Source: an uncultured bacterium
GTDB taxonomy: Bacteria; Bacillota_I; Bacilli_A; RF39; UBA660
Assembly (NCBI GenBank): GCA_947646655.1
Contig: CANSHI010000013.1
Coordinates: forward strand, 1 to 37,269
Length of the DNA stretch: 37,269 nt
Direction of reading: 5' to 3'
This document shows, piece after piece, positions 24,192 through 32,950 of the stretch. Numbering within the stretch: position 1 is the first letter of the stretch; every line of letters begins with the position of its first letter. The position numbers were made by a program, and so were the translations under genes. The notes beneath the pieces were generated by a model. It had not been told where the DNA came from. It did not search any database and worked only from the letters and a program-made list of their open reading frames with translations.

Positions 24192-24830
24192 ATGGAATAT
24201 AAAGTTATTAAAAATGCCGACAAAATTGTCGAAAATTCAAATTATGTTGTAAATAATCCTACAAAATATAAAAACAAATGGCACGATTTATTTGCTAATA
24301 AAAATCCTATCCATTTAGAATTAGGTATGGGAAGAGGCGATTTCATCATAGAAATGGCTAAAAAATTTCCAAATATCAATTTTATAGGCTTAGAAATAAA
24401 TGATTCACAAATGGTCATGTGTGTTAAAAACTTAGAATCTAAACGACTTCCCAATCTAAAATTGATCAATGCAGATGCGAGAACAATAGATCAAATTTTT
24501 GGTAAAGAAATTAGCACCATATATTTAACTTTCTCAGAACCATGGCCTAAAAAAATTGATGAAAAAAAACGCTTTACGCATGAATCATATTTAAAATTAT
24601 ATGACAAAGTTTTTAAAAAAGATAAGCATATCATTTTAAAGACAGACAATAAAGTTCTATTCGCTTATTCCTTAGAAACTCTTTCAGAATATTGGTACAT
24701 ATTCAACAAAGTAAGTCTCGACTTGCACAATGACGAAAGAGAAATACCTAATGTCATGACGAATTATGAAAAGCAATATCGAAGTGAAGGTAGACCTATT
24801 TATTATTTAGATGCCTACTTTAAAAACTAG
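24192..24830 (+). CDS. trmB: tRNA (guanine-N7-)-methyltransferase
   Basis: 212 aa from ATG 24192, chosen because the frame's earlier codons overlap the promoter and GGTGAC sits just ahead. It methylates G46 in the variable loop of tRNAs using SAM. The SAM-binding Rossmann core is IHLELGMGRGDFIIEMA, followed by FIGLEIN. The substrate loop normally FSDPWPKKRH appears here as FSEPWPKKIDEKKRFTH, an Asp to Glu change. The C-terminal TNYEKQYRSEGRPIYYLDAY is typical of the family. It starts a little later than usual (no MRxRxxxxW N-terminus). It is divergent from the 622-aa exoprotein and ends in a terminator. Confidence 0.93.
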   Translation: MEYKVIKNADKIVENSNYVVNNPTKYKNKWHDLFANKNPIHLELGMGRGDFIIEMAKKFPNINFIGLEINDSQMVMCVKNLESKRLPNLKLINADARTIDQIFGKEISTIYLTFSEPWPKKIDEKKRFTHESYLKLYDKVFKKDKHIILKTDNKVLFAYSLETLSEYWYIFNKVSLDLHNDEREIPNVMTNYEKQYRSEGRPIYYLDAYFKN

Positions 24831-24859
24831 CTATTAAAGAAATTTTAATAGTTTTTTTT
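24831..24859 (+). terminator. Terminator of trmB
   Basis: CTATTAAA and TTTAATAG form an 8-bp stem followed by eight T. Confidence 0.85.
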
Positions 24860-24862
24860 GAC

Positions 24863-24883
24863 AAAAGAAAAAGCCCTAAGGCT
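24863..24883 (-). terminator. Terminator of gltX
   Basis: AGCC/GGCT stem overlapping the stop codon, followed on the minus strand by TTTTTCTTTT. Short stem. Confidence 0.55.
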
Positions 24884-26537
24884 ATAAATCTTTCACTCTA
24901 TCCAGCATTTTATCTTTACCTAATAACTTCATAATTTCATATAAATCAGGAGTCATACTTTCTTTAGTAATAGCAATTCTAAGAACAGTCGACACATCTC
25001 CGACATGGCCCTTATAAGCATCAGGATTCTCATTATATTCTTTGACTTCTCTAGCATATCCAAGTTCGCCAGCTAAGTCTTTAATCTTATTAAACCATAC
25101 CTCTTTGTCATCTTCTATATTATAGTAACGTTCAAAATAAGTATTTACTATTTTTTTAATATCTTCTAAATTATCGATAGTTTGAAATTCACGAGCTTTA
25201 TCTTTACTATTCCATAAAGCATCAAACATATACCAAATTTTACTTTCGATTTCACTATAATTGGCATAATCTTTACGGGGCTTCTTTTGTTCTCTTTCAA
25301 TATTAAGAACACTTATCGTATAATCTTTATTTTCACTAATAACTTTAGCAAAAGGCTCATTATAAATTTTTGCCCACTCTAAAAGTTCATCATAAACTTC
25401 GACAGCCTTCTTTTTACTTATAATATTTTTGGATATATTATCGAGCTTATCTAAATCGTAAAATGCTCCTGACGAACTCATCTTTTTAGGACTGAACTCA
25501 AATTCAGTATAAACTTGATCGGGATGACCCGTTCTCCACTCCTCAAAGTTCGAATTGATAATTGTCATAATGGACTCTATAACAGCCTCTCTAGGATAAC
25601 CGAGCTCCTTATAATATGACATCAAAGCTTCAGGATCTTTTCTCTTACTAATTTTTCTAACAGAATTACCTTCTTTTTTTAAAATGAGAGGGATATGAAT
25701 ATATTTAGGAGCTTTAAATCCAAACGTTTTAAACAATTCTAAATGAAGTGGCACACTAGGAAGCCATTCCTCACCTCTGACGACATGCGTAGTTCTCATC
25801 AAATGATCATCAACTAAATGCGCAAAGTGATAAGTAGGTAACCCAGTAGATGACTTCATAATCGGTACATCCATATCATTTTCGGGCAATTCAACTTTAC
25901 CTTTAACTAAATCATCAAAAGGAAATTTTTCATCGAAATCACCCATCGATTTAAATCTTATGACATAGTCTTCTCCATTTCTAATCCGTTCTGCAGCTTC
26001 TGACACAGTAAGCTTCCTACATCTTGCGTATCTTCCATGATACCCAGTTCTAATTTTGTTTTTAACTTGCAGTTCATGTGTTTCTTCCAATTCTTCTTTA
26101 CTACAAAAACATGGATAAGCTCTACCTATTTCGATTAAATGCTTTACAAAAGTTTGATATATTTCTTTACGTTCACTTTGAATATAAGGTCCATAAGCCC
26201 CCTTAGTCTCATTTAAATCCCTAAACTCATACTCATCGGGAACCATACCATAATGTTCTAAGTTATTTCTTATAGCTTCAACTGCACCTTCGACCGTTCT
26301 CGCCTGATCAGTATCTTCATTTCTAAGAAAGAATACACCTCCACTTTGTCTTGCCAACAAATAGCTTATAGTTGTAGCCATAAAATTACCGATATGCATA
26401 AATCCAGTTGGACTAGGAGCATATCTTGTCACCTTAGCCCCCTCTTTCAAATCACGTGCTGGATATTCTTTTTCATAATCTTCAATAGTCTTTGTTATAT
26501 TAGGAAATATCAAATCCGCTAATTCTTTATTTGTCAT
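24882..26537 (-). CDS. gltX: Glutamyl-tRNA synthetase
   Basis: 551 aa, class I synthetase, somewhat longer than the usual 470-490. It charges tRNA-Glu, and possibly tRNA-Gln if non-discriminating. HIGH signature in APSPTGFMHIGN (residues 40-51), GluRS-type FFLRNEDTDQARTVEGAVEA, KMSKS-type loop in RKISKRKDPEAL, and a helical C-terminal anticodon-binding part (LAGELGYAREVKEYNENP). The extra length lies mainly in the second half. AGGTT precedes the ATG. It starts 17 bp after the stop of the phosphoglycerate-mutase-like gene, with no promoter between, so the two are co-transcribed. Confidence 0.93.
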   Translation of the reverse strand: MTNKELADLIFPNITKTIEDYEKEYPARDLKEGAKVTRYAPSPTGFMHIGNFMATTISYLLARQSGGVFFLRNEDTDQARTVEGAVEAIRNNLEHYGMVPDEYEFRDLNETKGAYGPYIQSERKEIYQTFVKHLIEIGRAYPCFCSKEELEETHELQVKNKIRTGYHGRYARCRKLTVSEAAERIRNGEDYVIRFKSMGDFDEKFPFDDLVKGKVELPENDMDVPIMKSSTGLPTYHFAHLVDDHLMRTTHVVRGEEWLPSVPLHLELFKTFGFKAPKYIHIPLILKKEGNSVRKISKRKDPEALMSYYKELGYPREAVIESIMTIINSNFEEWRTGHPDQVYTEFEFSPKKMSSSGAFYDLDKLDNISKNIISKKKAVEVYDELLEWAKIYNEPFAKVISENKDYTISVLNIEREQKKPRKDYANYSEIESKIWYMFDALWNSKDKAREFQTIDNLEDIKKIVNTYFERYYNIEDDKEVWFNKIKDLAGELGYAREVKEYNENPDAYKGHVGDVSTVLRIAITKESMTPDLYEIMKLLGKDKMLDRVKDL

Positions 26538-26554
26538 ATAATAACCTACTTTCT

Positions 26555-28045
26555 TTAATCTTTTATTAAAATATTACTTTCCTTCATTGCCTCTGGCACA
26601 CTAATATCCATATAGTTAAGAATAGTTGGTGCTACATCACATAAAGTTCCACTTTCTAGAGATTTCTTAGAATCTGTAATTATAAAAGGTACTTTATTTG
26701 TAGTATGTGTAGTAGAAAACTTACCATCAGGCAAGATCATCTCTTCTACATTTCCGTGTGTACTAACTATAAAAATAGTGTAAAAGTTTAAAGAGGCACT
26801 TTCTAAAATTTTACCTAGACATTCGTCCATAAACTCTAATGTTTTTACTGTTTCTTCGATAGACCCAGTATGGCCCACTTCATCGATGGAATTCATATTC
26901 GCCAAGATAAAATCGGTGTCCTTCTCCATTACTTTTATTATTTGTTTTGTTAAGGCAGCCATTGCAAGTTCACGAGGTCTCTCTGTTTCCACATTAGGAC
27001 TCTCTACATTATAATGATTACACTTAGCAATTTTTTTATCATTTTCCCCATTAAAATAATAAGTAACATATGGCATAGCGCTTTTCAAACCTATTCTAGC
27101 TTGTGTAATGCCGAGTTTACTAAAATAATTTCCTAGATTACTTACACTGTCATCTTCTTCTTTGATCAATGCCTCAGATTCGATTTCATCCAAAGTGGGA
27201 TAAATTGTCAAAAGTTTAAAATTTTCCAATCTTTCTCTTTTAAATTCCTTAAACTCTTCTTTACTTGCTAAAGCACTAAGAATTTCCACATTACTTTCAT
27301 CGTCATAATTTGTCCACAAAACGACATCTTTATTTTTTAAATTTTTCCCTTGTTCAACTATCATCGGCGGTAAAAACTCATCGGTAATATTTCTTATATA
27401 GCAGTTTTTAAGTGCTAAAGGTATTTCTTTGACATTAAGTCCAACACCATTTCTAATTAGATCATAATAGACCTTAATTCTATCCCATTTGCCTTCTGTA
27501 TCCATCGCATAATAACGACCACATATGCTTGCAATAGGAACACCCGTATTATTGATCATTTCGATATATTTGCTAGCACTTTTAGCTTCGACATCTTTTC
27601 CGTCCGCAATAAAATCGACGACTATCTTAACACTTTGATCTTTTAAAAACTGTATTAGCTTAATAGTATCTTTGATATTGGAACATATTCCTCCATCACT
27701 CATTAGCCCAATAATATGTATCGTACTGCGTGACTTTTTAGCATGTTCGATCGCACTTTTTAAAACACTATTAGTCGATAAAGAATCTTTGTCTACCAAA
27801 TCGTTCATATAAGAGCTTCTTTGCTTAAGTTTTTTTCCAGCACCAAGTGTTTTAAAACCTATCTCTTCATTACCAGGTTGATCTTTTCCTAAGCCAACGC
27901 TTAAAGAAGAAGCCTCCAATAAAGTATGAGGATAACTTTCTAACACTTTATTAAAATTAGGCATATTAGCCATCTTCAAAGCATTGCCTTCTTCTTTCTC
28001 ACTATGACCTATACCGTCTAACACTAGTGTCAATATTTTTTTCAT
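26555..28045 (-). CDS. Phosphoglycerate-mutase-like (iPGM) protein with lost active-site residues
   Basis: 496 aa, matching the length and order of 2,3-bisphosphoglycerate-independent PGM: LVLDGIGHSEKEEGNALKMA, GRYYAMDTEGKWDRIKVYYD, SIDEVGHTG, THTTNKVPFIIT. Compared with known iPGM residues (B. stearothermophilus numbering), the nucleophilic Ser62 of GNSEVGH is Glu60 here (GNEEIGF). The metal ligand Asp444 of TADHGN is Thr429 (VSTHGN). His123 is Cys121. The substrate-binding Arg154 is Lys, Arg191 is Thr, Arg261/Arg264 are Asp/Ser and Lys336 is Ala. Asp10, Asp388, His392, His430 and His447 are retained. Classical mutase activity is unlikely. It may be a pseudoenzyme or have a new alkaline-phosphatase-superfamily substrate. 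It is co-transcribed with gltX from a promoter at 28066-28094. Confidence 0.85.
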   Translation of the reverse strand: MKKILTLVLDGIGHSEKEEGNALKMANMPNFNKVLESYPHTLLEASSLSVGLGKDQPGNEEIGFKTLGAGKKLKQRSSYMNDLVDKDSLSTNSVLKSAIEHAKKSRSTIHIIGLMSDGGICSNIKDTIKLIQFLKDQSVKIVVDFIADGKDVEAKSASKYIEMINNTGVPIASICGRYYAMDTEGKWDRIKVYYDLIRNGVGLNVKEIPLALKNCYIRNITDEFLPPMIVEQGKNLKNKDVVLWTNYDDESNVEILSALASKEEFKEFKRERLENFKLLTIYPTLDEIESEALIKEEDDSVSNLGNYFSKLGITQARIGLKSAMPYVTYYFNGENDKKIAKCNHYNVESPNVETERPRELAMAALTKQIIKVMEKDTDFILANMNSIDEVGHTGSIEETVKTLEFMDECLGKILESASLNFYTIFIVSTHGNVEEMILPDGKFSTTHTTNKVPFIITDSKKSLESGTLCDVAPTILNYMDISVPEAMKESNILIKD

Positions 28046-28065
28046 GAAATCACCTGTCGTTCAAT

Positions 28066-28094
28066 ATAATAGCATATTTTAAATTAATTCTCAA
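28066..28094 (-). promoter_or_regulatory. Promoter of the iPGM-like / gltX operon
   Basis: -35 TTGAGA (28094-28089), 17-bp spacer, -10 TATTAT (28071-28066), followed by AGGTGAT before the ATG. Confidence 0.75.
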
Positions 28095-28105
28095 ATGCAC
28101 GAACA

Positions 28106-28825
28106 TTATTTCTTTTTACTCTCTTTATAAACTTCCCTCATAAACTTTATATTATTTTTATAAAATCTTTTCAATCTTGAAGGCTCACAAACTATTCTAT
28201 AAAGCCACTCCAAATTTAGTTTGATGAATAACTTAGGAGCACGTTTTTTCATTCCCGATAAAACATCGAAAGTGCCACCTACTCCCATATAGACACCCTT
28301 TCGGGCTTTTTTAATATACTTATTTATTAAGTATTCTTGTTTAGGTATTCCCATCGCAATAAAAACGACATCGGGATTCAAACTTACGATTTCTTCCATT
28401 ACACTGTTCTTATCTTCGACAAACCCGTTTGTTGCACCTAATAATGTTATACAAGGATAATCCTTTTTAATCATATCCCTCATACCTTCGATGACTTCTT
28501 CAGTAGAACCAAAAATATACAAAGATTTCTTTTTATTGTTGATAAGTTTTAATATTTCCACAGCTGTATCTATACCTGTAATTCTCTCTTCAACATTAAA
28601 ACCCATCTTTTTAGCACCGCGAACAATAGCAATACTATCGGGTATTACATCGTTTTCAGGATCCAATAAAATATCCCGCATAACTTTATCACTCTTTGCC
28701 ATTTCTATTGTCTCAGGGTTAGCAGTTACAATAAATTTTTTAATAGAATTATCCAAATATTTACTTATTTGAACACAATATTCTTTACTACTTTTCGTAT
28801 AAAGTCTTTCAAATAACTCTTTCAC
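28106..28825 (-). CDS. WecG/TagA/CpsF family glycosyltransferase (GT26)
   Basis: 239 aa, of the TagA/WecG size. This family transfers ManNAc-type sugars onto undecaprenyl-linked GlcNAc early in wall teichoic acid or surface polysaccharide assembly at the inner face of the membrane. Signatures: FIVTANPETIEMAK, PDSIAIVRGAKKMG, ERITGID, then SLYIFGSTEE, AMGIPKQEYLINKY, GVGGTFDVLSGMKKRAPKLF and LEWLYRIVCEPSRLKRF. The start is GTG at 28825 behind GGTGAT; an ATG just upstream is out of frame. No other polysaccharide genes lie next to it in the window, so the acceptor polymer is unknown. Confidence 0.92.
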   Translation of the reverse strand: MKELFERLYTKSSKEYCVQISKYLDNSIKKFIVTANPETIEMAKSDKVMRDILLDPENDVIPDSIAIVRGAKKMGFNVEERITGIDTAVEILKLINNKKKSLYIFGSTEEVIEGMRDMIKKDYPCITLLGATNGFVEDKNSVMEEIVSLNPDVVFIAMGIPKQEYLINKYIKKARKGVYMGVGGTFDVLSGMKKRAPKLFIKLNLEWLYRIVCEPSRLKRFYKNNIKFMREVYKESKKK

Positions 28826-28943
28826 AGTACCATCACCAATCTTAACTTAATTTTACCAAAATATTATTTTTTGTTCAAATAAAAAGCGAATCATAACTTC
28901 CATATGTAGTATTTTCAATTACCTATATATTTTAGTTCTTTAT

Positions 28944-28972
28944 ATAAAAATAAAAGAGACTATTTCTCTTTT
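28944..28972 (-). terminator. Terminator of the LysM protein gene
   Basis: AAAAGAGA and TCTCTTTT form an 8-bp stem overlapping the stop region and followed by ATTTTTAT. Confidence 0.7.
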
Positions 28973-29406
28973 ACTAATAATTGTCCCTCAAGAAGATAAA
29001 TTATATTGTTCTCTCTTAACAACTTATCACGTGTAACTCCTAAAAGATTAGATACACTATCCAAAGTATCCCCCTCTTTAGTTACATAATAACTATAATT
29101 AGACTTTGGAATTAAAATAACCTGATTTGGATAAATATAATCCGAATTATTTAAACCATTTAGACTCGCTAATAACTCAGGATTGATATTGTATCTTCTA
29201 GCTATAGCGTATAGACTATCCCCTTTTTGAACAGTATAATATTCGAAATATTGTTTAGATGTCTCAGGCACTATTATTTCTTGACCATCGCGTAAGTAAA
29301 TACTATCTAAATTGTTTAACTTTTGTAACTCTTCAATAGTAGTCTCAAATCTATCTGCTATTGACTCTAATGACTCTCCCTCAAGAACTCTGATTACATT
29401 ATACAT
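28960..29406 (-). CDS. Protein of three LysM domains, no signal peptide
   Basis: 148 aa composed of three consecutive LysM units of about 45 residues. First: IRVLEGESLESIADRFETTI with DGQEIIVP. Second: YTVQKGDSLYAIARRYNINP with PNQVILIP. Third: YYVTKEGDTLDSVSNLLGVT ending LLVKEK. LysM units bind N-acetylglucosamine-containing glycans such as peptidoglycan. There is no secretion signal or membrane helix and no enzymatic domain, so export is not explained. GGGAG precedes the ATG. Proteins of this layout occur in spore-coat/cortex contexts in Bacillota, but nothing else here indicates sporulation. It follows the 371-aa exoprotein after a 52-bp gap. Confidence 0.88.
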   Translation of the reverse strand: MYNVIRVLEGESLESIADRFETTIEELQKLNNLDSIYLRDGQEIIVPETSKQYFEYYTVQKGDSLYAIARRYNINPELLASLNGLNNSDYIYPNQVILIPKSNYSYYVTKEGDTLDSVSNLLGVTRDKLLRENNIIYLLEGQLLVKEK

Positions 29407-29458
29407 AATTAACCACTCCCATTTATAAAATATGAGAAAATGCCTATAATGTTAATAA

Positions 29459-30571
29459 TTAATTATTGTTTTTATAAACAAATATTGAATTTAAGTTATT
29501 AAAAGCCCACTCATCATATTTTATTAACTCTCGTTCTCCATGTAAAAAATCATAACCATATAAAACGTTTCCCGACAAATAATAAACACTGTCATCATTA
29601 GCAAAAACATATTTGCTTTCCCTTCTAGTAATAAGTAAGACGTTAGACCCACCTCTAATTTTTGCTTTACCCAAAGAACTAAATTCATACTTTACAGGCT
29701 TATCATCATTGAATTTATAGTCATCATTAGCGAGCTTCGTAATACTTATGCTCTCAAAACCTTCATTCCAAACCTTCCCTAATCCATCTTTATCTATTCT
29801 TTCAATCTTTTTCCTTTTAGGGTCGATCGTATATTCAGATTTTTCTTTTCTATCAAATATATATATCAATCCATCTCTATCGCCTAAATAATAAGCGTTA
29901 TAATTGATTTGAAAAGGTAACTCCCATTTTTTAACTTTTCCAGTTCTTAAATTAATTATATATAAAGTCTTAAAAGCATACTCTTCATCATACTGAGGCG
30001 TTATAACATATTCATCTACCCTATAAGCTAAGTTGTTATAATAAAATTCTTTTTCTAAAAACATAAGTTCTTTAACTTGCTCTTTACTTATGAAGTAATA
30101 TCCTTTATTAGCCCATATCAAATAATTATTATCCCGATTATAAATGTTTATATTTTTAAACTCATCGTCTAGTATTTCTAATGACTCTCTCTTAAAAAAT
30201 TCATCAGATTTTTCACTTATCAAATCATAGTCCAAATAATTTTCCCCATCAAAACATACGGGATAAAGATCCAGCTCACCAATGGGATAAACGCATTTTT
30301 CTTCACTAGTTGTTACATAAGTTTTTATATCTTTAATTAGATTTTTTTTATTGACATACTTATGTGAAACTCCTATTTCATATTTGATCCCGTCATAATT
30401 AATATTAAAAGTATAAAAGTTACTATGTTTATCATAAGATTCCACTACTTCCATATCGAGAATGTTATAATTTTTCACATAATTTCGAGGTGCATTGATG
30501 AGGCAAACCACGATGATTAAAAATACAAAAATCGATACAAGCATTATTAGTCTACGATACTTTTTTTTCAT
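29459..30571 (-). CDS. Membrane-anchored exoprotein, 370 aa, unknown
   Basis: Start at ATG 30571, 8 nt after GGGAGG; a 6-codon upstream extension has no ribosome site. Residues 1-30 are basic then hydrophobic (MKKKYRRLIMLVSIFVFLII), a signal anchor. The extracytoplasmic remainder consists of repeated strand pairs rich in Tyr, Asp and Lys (YDKHSNFYTFNINYDGIKYE, NNLAYRVDEYVITPQYDEEY, YYLGDRDGLIYIFDRKEKSE, VYYLSGNVLYGYDFLHGERE), reminiscent of a beta-propeller and of the 622-aa protein at 22192-24060. No family or catalytic motif is recognisable. It has its own good promoter. Function unknown. Confidence 0.72.
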   Translation of the reverse strand: MKKKYRRLIMLVSIFVFLIIVVCLINAPRNYVKNYNILDMEVVESYDKHSNFYTFNINYDGIKYEIGVSHKYVNKKNLIKDIKTYVTTSEEKCVYPIGELDLYPVCFDGENYLDYDLISEKSDEFFKRESLEILDDEFKNINIYNRDNNYLIWANKGYYFISKEQVKELMFLEKEFYYNNLAYRVDEYVITPQYDEEYAFKTLYIINLRTGKVKKWELPFQINYNAYYLGDRDGLIYIFDRKEKSEYTIDPKRKKIERIDKDGLGKVWNEGFESISITKLANDDYKFNDDKPVKYEFSSLGKAKIRGGSNVLLITRRESKYVFANDDSVYYLSGNVLYGYDFLHGERELIKYDEWAFNNLNSIFVYKNNN

Positions 30572-30613
30572 GAGCAAAACCTCCCTCAAAAATTAAAAGA
30601 TCATCTTAAATTA

Positions 30614-30642
30614 ATTATATCAAAGGAATATATCTAATTCAA
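30614..30642 (-). promoter_or_regulatory. Promoter of the 370-aa exoprotein gene
   Basis: -35 TTGAAT (30642-30637), 17-bp spacer, perfect -10 TATAAT (30619-30614). Confidence 0.75.
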
Positions 30643-30647
30643 TACAA

Positions 30648-30668
30648 ATAAAAAACGCCTAAGCGTTA
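30648..30668 (-). terminator. Terminator of the thioredoxin-like protein gene
   Basis: AACGC and GCGTT stem with TTAG loop, overlapping the stop codon, followed by TTTTATT. Confidence 0.75.
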
Positions 30669-31532
30669 TTCATCTTTACCAGTTTCAAGCATACCTACAG
30701 TTTCTAACTTAGTTATAAGTGTAGACTTATTAATATAACCATCGATACAATCGATAACCTTACCATTTTTAGTAAATAATGTAAGAGGTGTACCAAAACC
30801 TGGTTGTAAGTCTACTTCTTTACCAGTACTAGAACAAGAAGCAGGTATTTTTAAACCTAAATCCATAATTTTATTATATTCCTCACTATTGAATGTATCA
30901 GAATTGATATAATAAATATCTAAGTCTTTTTCTTTTGCAACTACGTTATAAACAGCTTTAAACTGATTGCAATAGAAACAGCTATCTCTTCCGAACACAG
31001 CCATAGTTACAGTTTTCTTACGGTTAACTAATTTTTCGTAATCTTCTGCATTTTCAGGAATTTTATAATTAGCCAAATCTGTACTTATAGTATTACCGCT
31101 ATAAGCTTTAACATAATTTGATAATTCGCTTGTAGACTTAGCTCCCACTACTGTGTTTAATAGTTCACCATTTACAATAAACATGTATGCAGTCTTCTCA
31201 GATGAAGTACCAAAAATGGCATTTTTTTCACTTGAAGAAAGTGCATCATAATCCATATAAACAGCTGTTAAAGATTTTTGTGTAGCTGCACTAGTAACTG
31301 CCTCGACAGTTTCTTTTACTTCTTTCTTAGTATCATTAATAGTCTCACTACTTGAAGGTGCAACATAAACTAATCTAAAATCATAACTAGTAGTAGCTCC
31401 TATAGTCTCACTAAGCTTTGAATATTCAATAGTCTCCAAAACACTTTTAGAAACAGAATCTAAAATTATTGGAATCATTAAAGCAACGATTATTAGTACT
31501 ATTATTGTAACTTTTGCTATTTTTCCTTTCAT
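30666..31532 (-). CDS. Membrane-anchored thioredoxin-like protein
   Basis: 288 aa. Residues about 7-25 form a signal anchor (VTIIVLIIVALMIPIIL). Residues about 45-145 look like a first thioredoxin-fold unit without cysteines (TAYMFIVNGELLNTVVGAKS). The second unit has the redox motif CFYC (Cys185, Cys188) in FGRDSCFYCNQF, and the cis-proline loop in GFGTPLTLFTKNGKVIDCID. It probably works outside the membrane on disulfides. A redox partner is not visible. The start has AGGAGG upstream and a promoter lies at 31556-31584. A plausible (inferred) substrate is the set of two-cysteine surface proteins. Confidence 0.85.
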   Translation of the reverse strand: MKGKIAKVTIIVLIIVALMIPIILDSVSKSVLETIEYSKLSETIGATTSYDFRLVYVAPSSSETINDTKKEVKETVEAVTSAATQKSLTAVYMDYDALSSSEKNAIFGTSSEKTAYMFIVNGELLNTVVGAKSTSELSNYVKAYSGNTISTDLANYKIPENAEDYEKLVNRKKTVTMAVFGRDSCFYCNQFKAVYNVVAKEKDLDIYYINSDTFNSEEYNKIMDLGLKIPASCSSTGKEVDLQPGFGTPLTLFTKNGKVIDCIDGYINKSTLITKLETVGMLETGKDE

Positions 31533-31555
31533 AACCTTTTCTCCCTCCTAAACTA

Positions 31556-31584
31556 ATTTTACATAAGTTTTAACAATAAATCAA
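31556..31584 (-). promoter_or_regulatory. Promoter of the thioredoxin-like protein gene
   Basis: -35 TTGATT (31584-31579), 17-bp spacer, -10 TAAAAT (31561-31556). Confidence 0.65.
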
Positions 31585-31629
31585 TTTTTTTTAACAAAAT
31601 TCATTAAAATTTCACGAAAAACACTTTAT

Positions 31630-32901
31630 TTAGTTTTTCAAAGAAGTGATTGGAACCACTATTACCCCGTCCTCACGTTTACTTATTGAATTTGTAAGAC
31701 CACAAATAACTATGAGTGCTTTTGCATCTCGTCCCACTTCTTTAAAATACGCATTAACTTTTAGAAGGTTAGTAGCAGCATCTTCAATTTCATTTGCACC
31801 TAATTTAATCTCTATTAAAGCAAAACTTCCGTCTTCCAACTCTATTACAGCATCTACTTCGTTTTGATTGTAATCTTGATAATGAAATAATAGTCCGCCA
31901 AAAGTACTTGCATAAATATTTAAATCTCTTTCAACTAGGGCTTCAAATAAAAAGCCTAAAGTCTCTAAGTCATTAATCAATTTTTCCTCATTTAAATTTA
32001 ATAATGAAGCAGCAATAGAAGGATCGACAAAATGTCTTTTTTCCGTTTGTTTTAGTCGTATTCTTGAACGAACGTTAGTTGAAAATGGTCTCTGATTATT
32101 CAATAAAAACAACTTATCAAAGACATTTAAATAATCACTGACAGTTTCAATGTTTATTGTCTGCATATCTATTTCTTCGATATCACTTTTTAATTTTTTT
32201 ATTGAAGCCGTAGTAGACTCGTTTCTCGCTAAACTGCGTAATAATAGTTTCATCTTATTAAGATCTCTTTTTACACCATCAACTTTATATGCATCATCAT
32301 CGATAATCTCATCTATATATTGTCCAGGAATTAGCATCGCCTGTTTTAGAGGAATATTTATACTACCAGGCCAGCCTCCTCTTAAAATATAATCTATAAT
32401 GTTTATTAAAGGAACTTCCCCCGTAAATTTCGTATCAGCCTTACCACGGCATATATCTAAAAGTGATACTTCTCCAGTAGAAAAACCAGCTTCGTATAAA
32501 CTCATAGGATACATTTTTAGTTTACCTATTCTGCCAGCCCCCGAATGCATTATACCTTTATGATTTGGTGTAGAAGAACCTGTCAAAATAAATTTACCTT
32601 TTTTAGAGTCTTCGTCACATTTATATCTCACTGCATCCCATATAGAAGGCACTTCATTCCATTCATCAATTAATCTAGGTGCATCTCCTACTAATATTGA
32701 ATTTACATCCAATTCTGCCAAGCGCCTATTTTGAAAATTACCAGCTGGATTTCCAACAAAAAATTCACTTTTCGCATGTTGCCTTGATGTCCAAGTTTTT
32801 CCACACCATTTAGGTCCCTCAATACACACTGCTCCAAAAGTGTTAAGATATTCTTCCACTTTAATATCTATTAATCTTCTTTTGTAATCAACATTCTCCA
32901 T
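31630..32901 (-). CDS. AAA family ATPase with DUF4143 (PD-D/ExK-like) C-terminus
   Basis: 423 aa. Walker A GPKWCGKT is at residues 29-36. The loop RLIDEWNEVPSIWDAVRY and FILTGSSTPNHKGIMHSGAG follow, both standard for the COG1373 ATPase family. The C-terminal DUF4143 domain has the restriction-enzyme-like pattern NEVDAVIELEDGSFALIEIK. These proteins are widespread, often horizontally acquired and of unknown function. GGTGGTGAT precedes the ATG, and three 23-bp repeats lie upstream. Single gene, downstream of ligA in the same direction with its own probable promoter. Confidence 0.88.
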   Translation of the reverse strand: MENVDYKRRLIDIKVEEYLNTFGAVCIEGPKWCGKTWTSRQHAKSEFFVGNPAGNFQNRRLAELDVNSILVGDAPRLIDEWNEVPSIWDAVRYKCDEDSKKGKFILTGSSTPNHKGIMHSGAGRIGKLKMYPMSLYEAGFSTGEVSLLDICRGKADTKFTGEVPLINIIDYILRGGWPGSINIPLKQAMLIPGQYIDEIIDDDAYKVDGVKRDLNKMKLLLRSLARNESTTASIKKLKSDIEEIDMQTINIETVSDYLNVFDKLFLLNNQRPFSTNVRSRIRLKQTEKRHFVDPSIAASLLNLNEEKLINDLETLGFLFEALVERDLNIYASTFGGLLFHYQDYNQNEVDAVIELEDGSFALIEIKLGANEIEDAATNLLKVNAYFKEVGRDAKALIVICGLTNSISKREDGVIVVPITSLKN

Positions 32902-32919
32902 GATACAATCACCACCTTA

Positions 32920-32948
32920 ATCTTACAATACAACGACAATTAAGTCAA
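32920..32948 (-). promoter_or_regulatory. Candidate promoter of the DUF4143 ATPase gene
   Basis: -35 TTGACT (32948-32943), 17-bp spacer, -10 TAAGAT (32925-32920). The -35 abuts the last 23-bp repeat, so the repeats could be operator sites. Confidence 0.4.
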
Positions 32949-32950
32949 GT

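Noticed and set aside
26555..28045. Ordinary catalytically active gpmI
   Set aside because: Length and overall order fit, but the serine nucleophile, one metal ligand and most substrate-binding residues are replaced.
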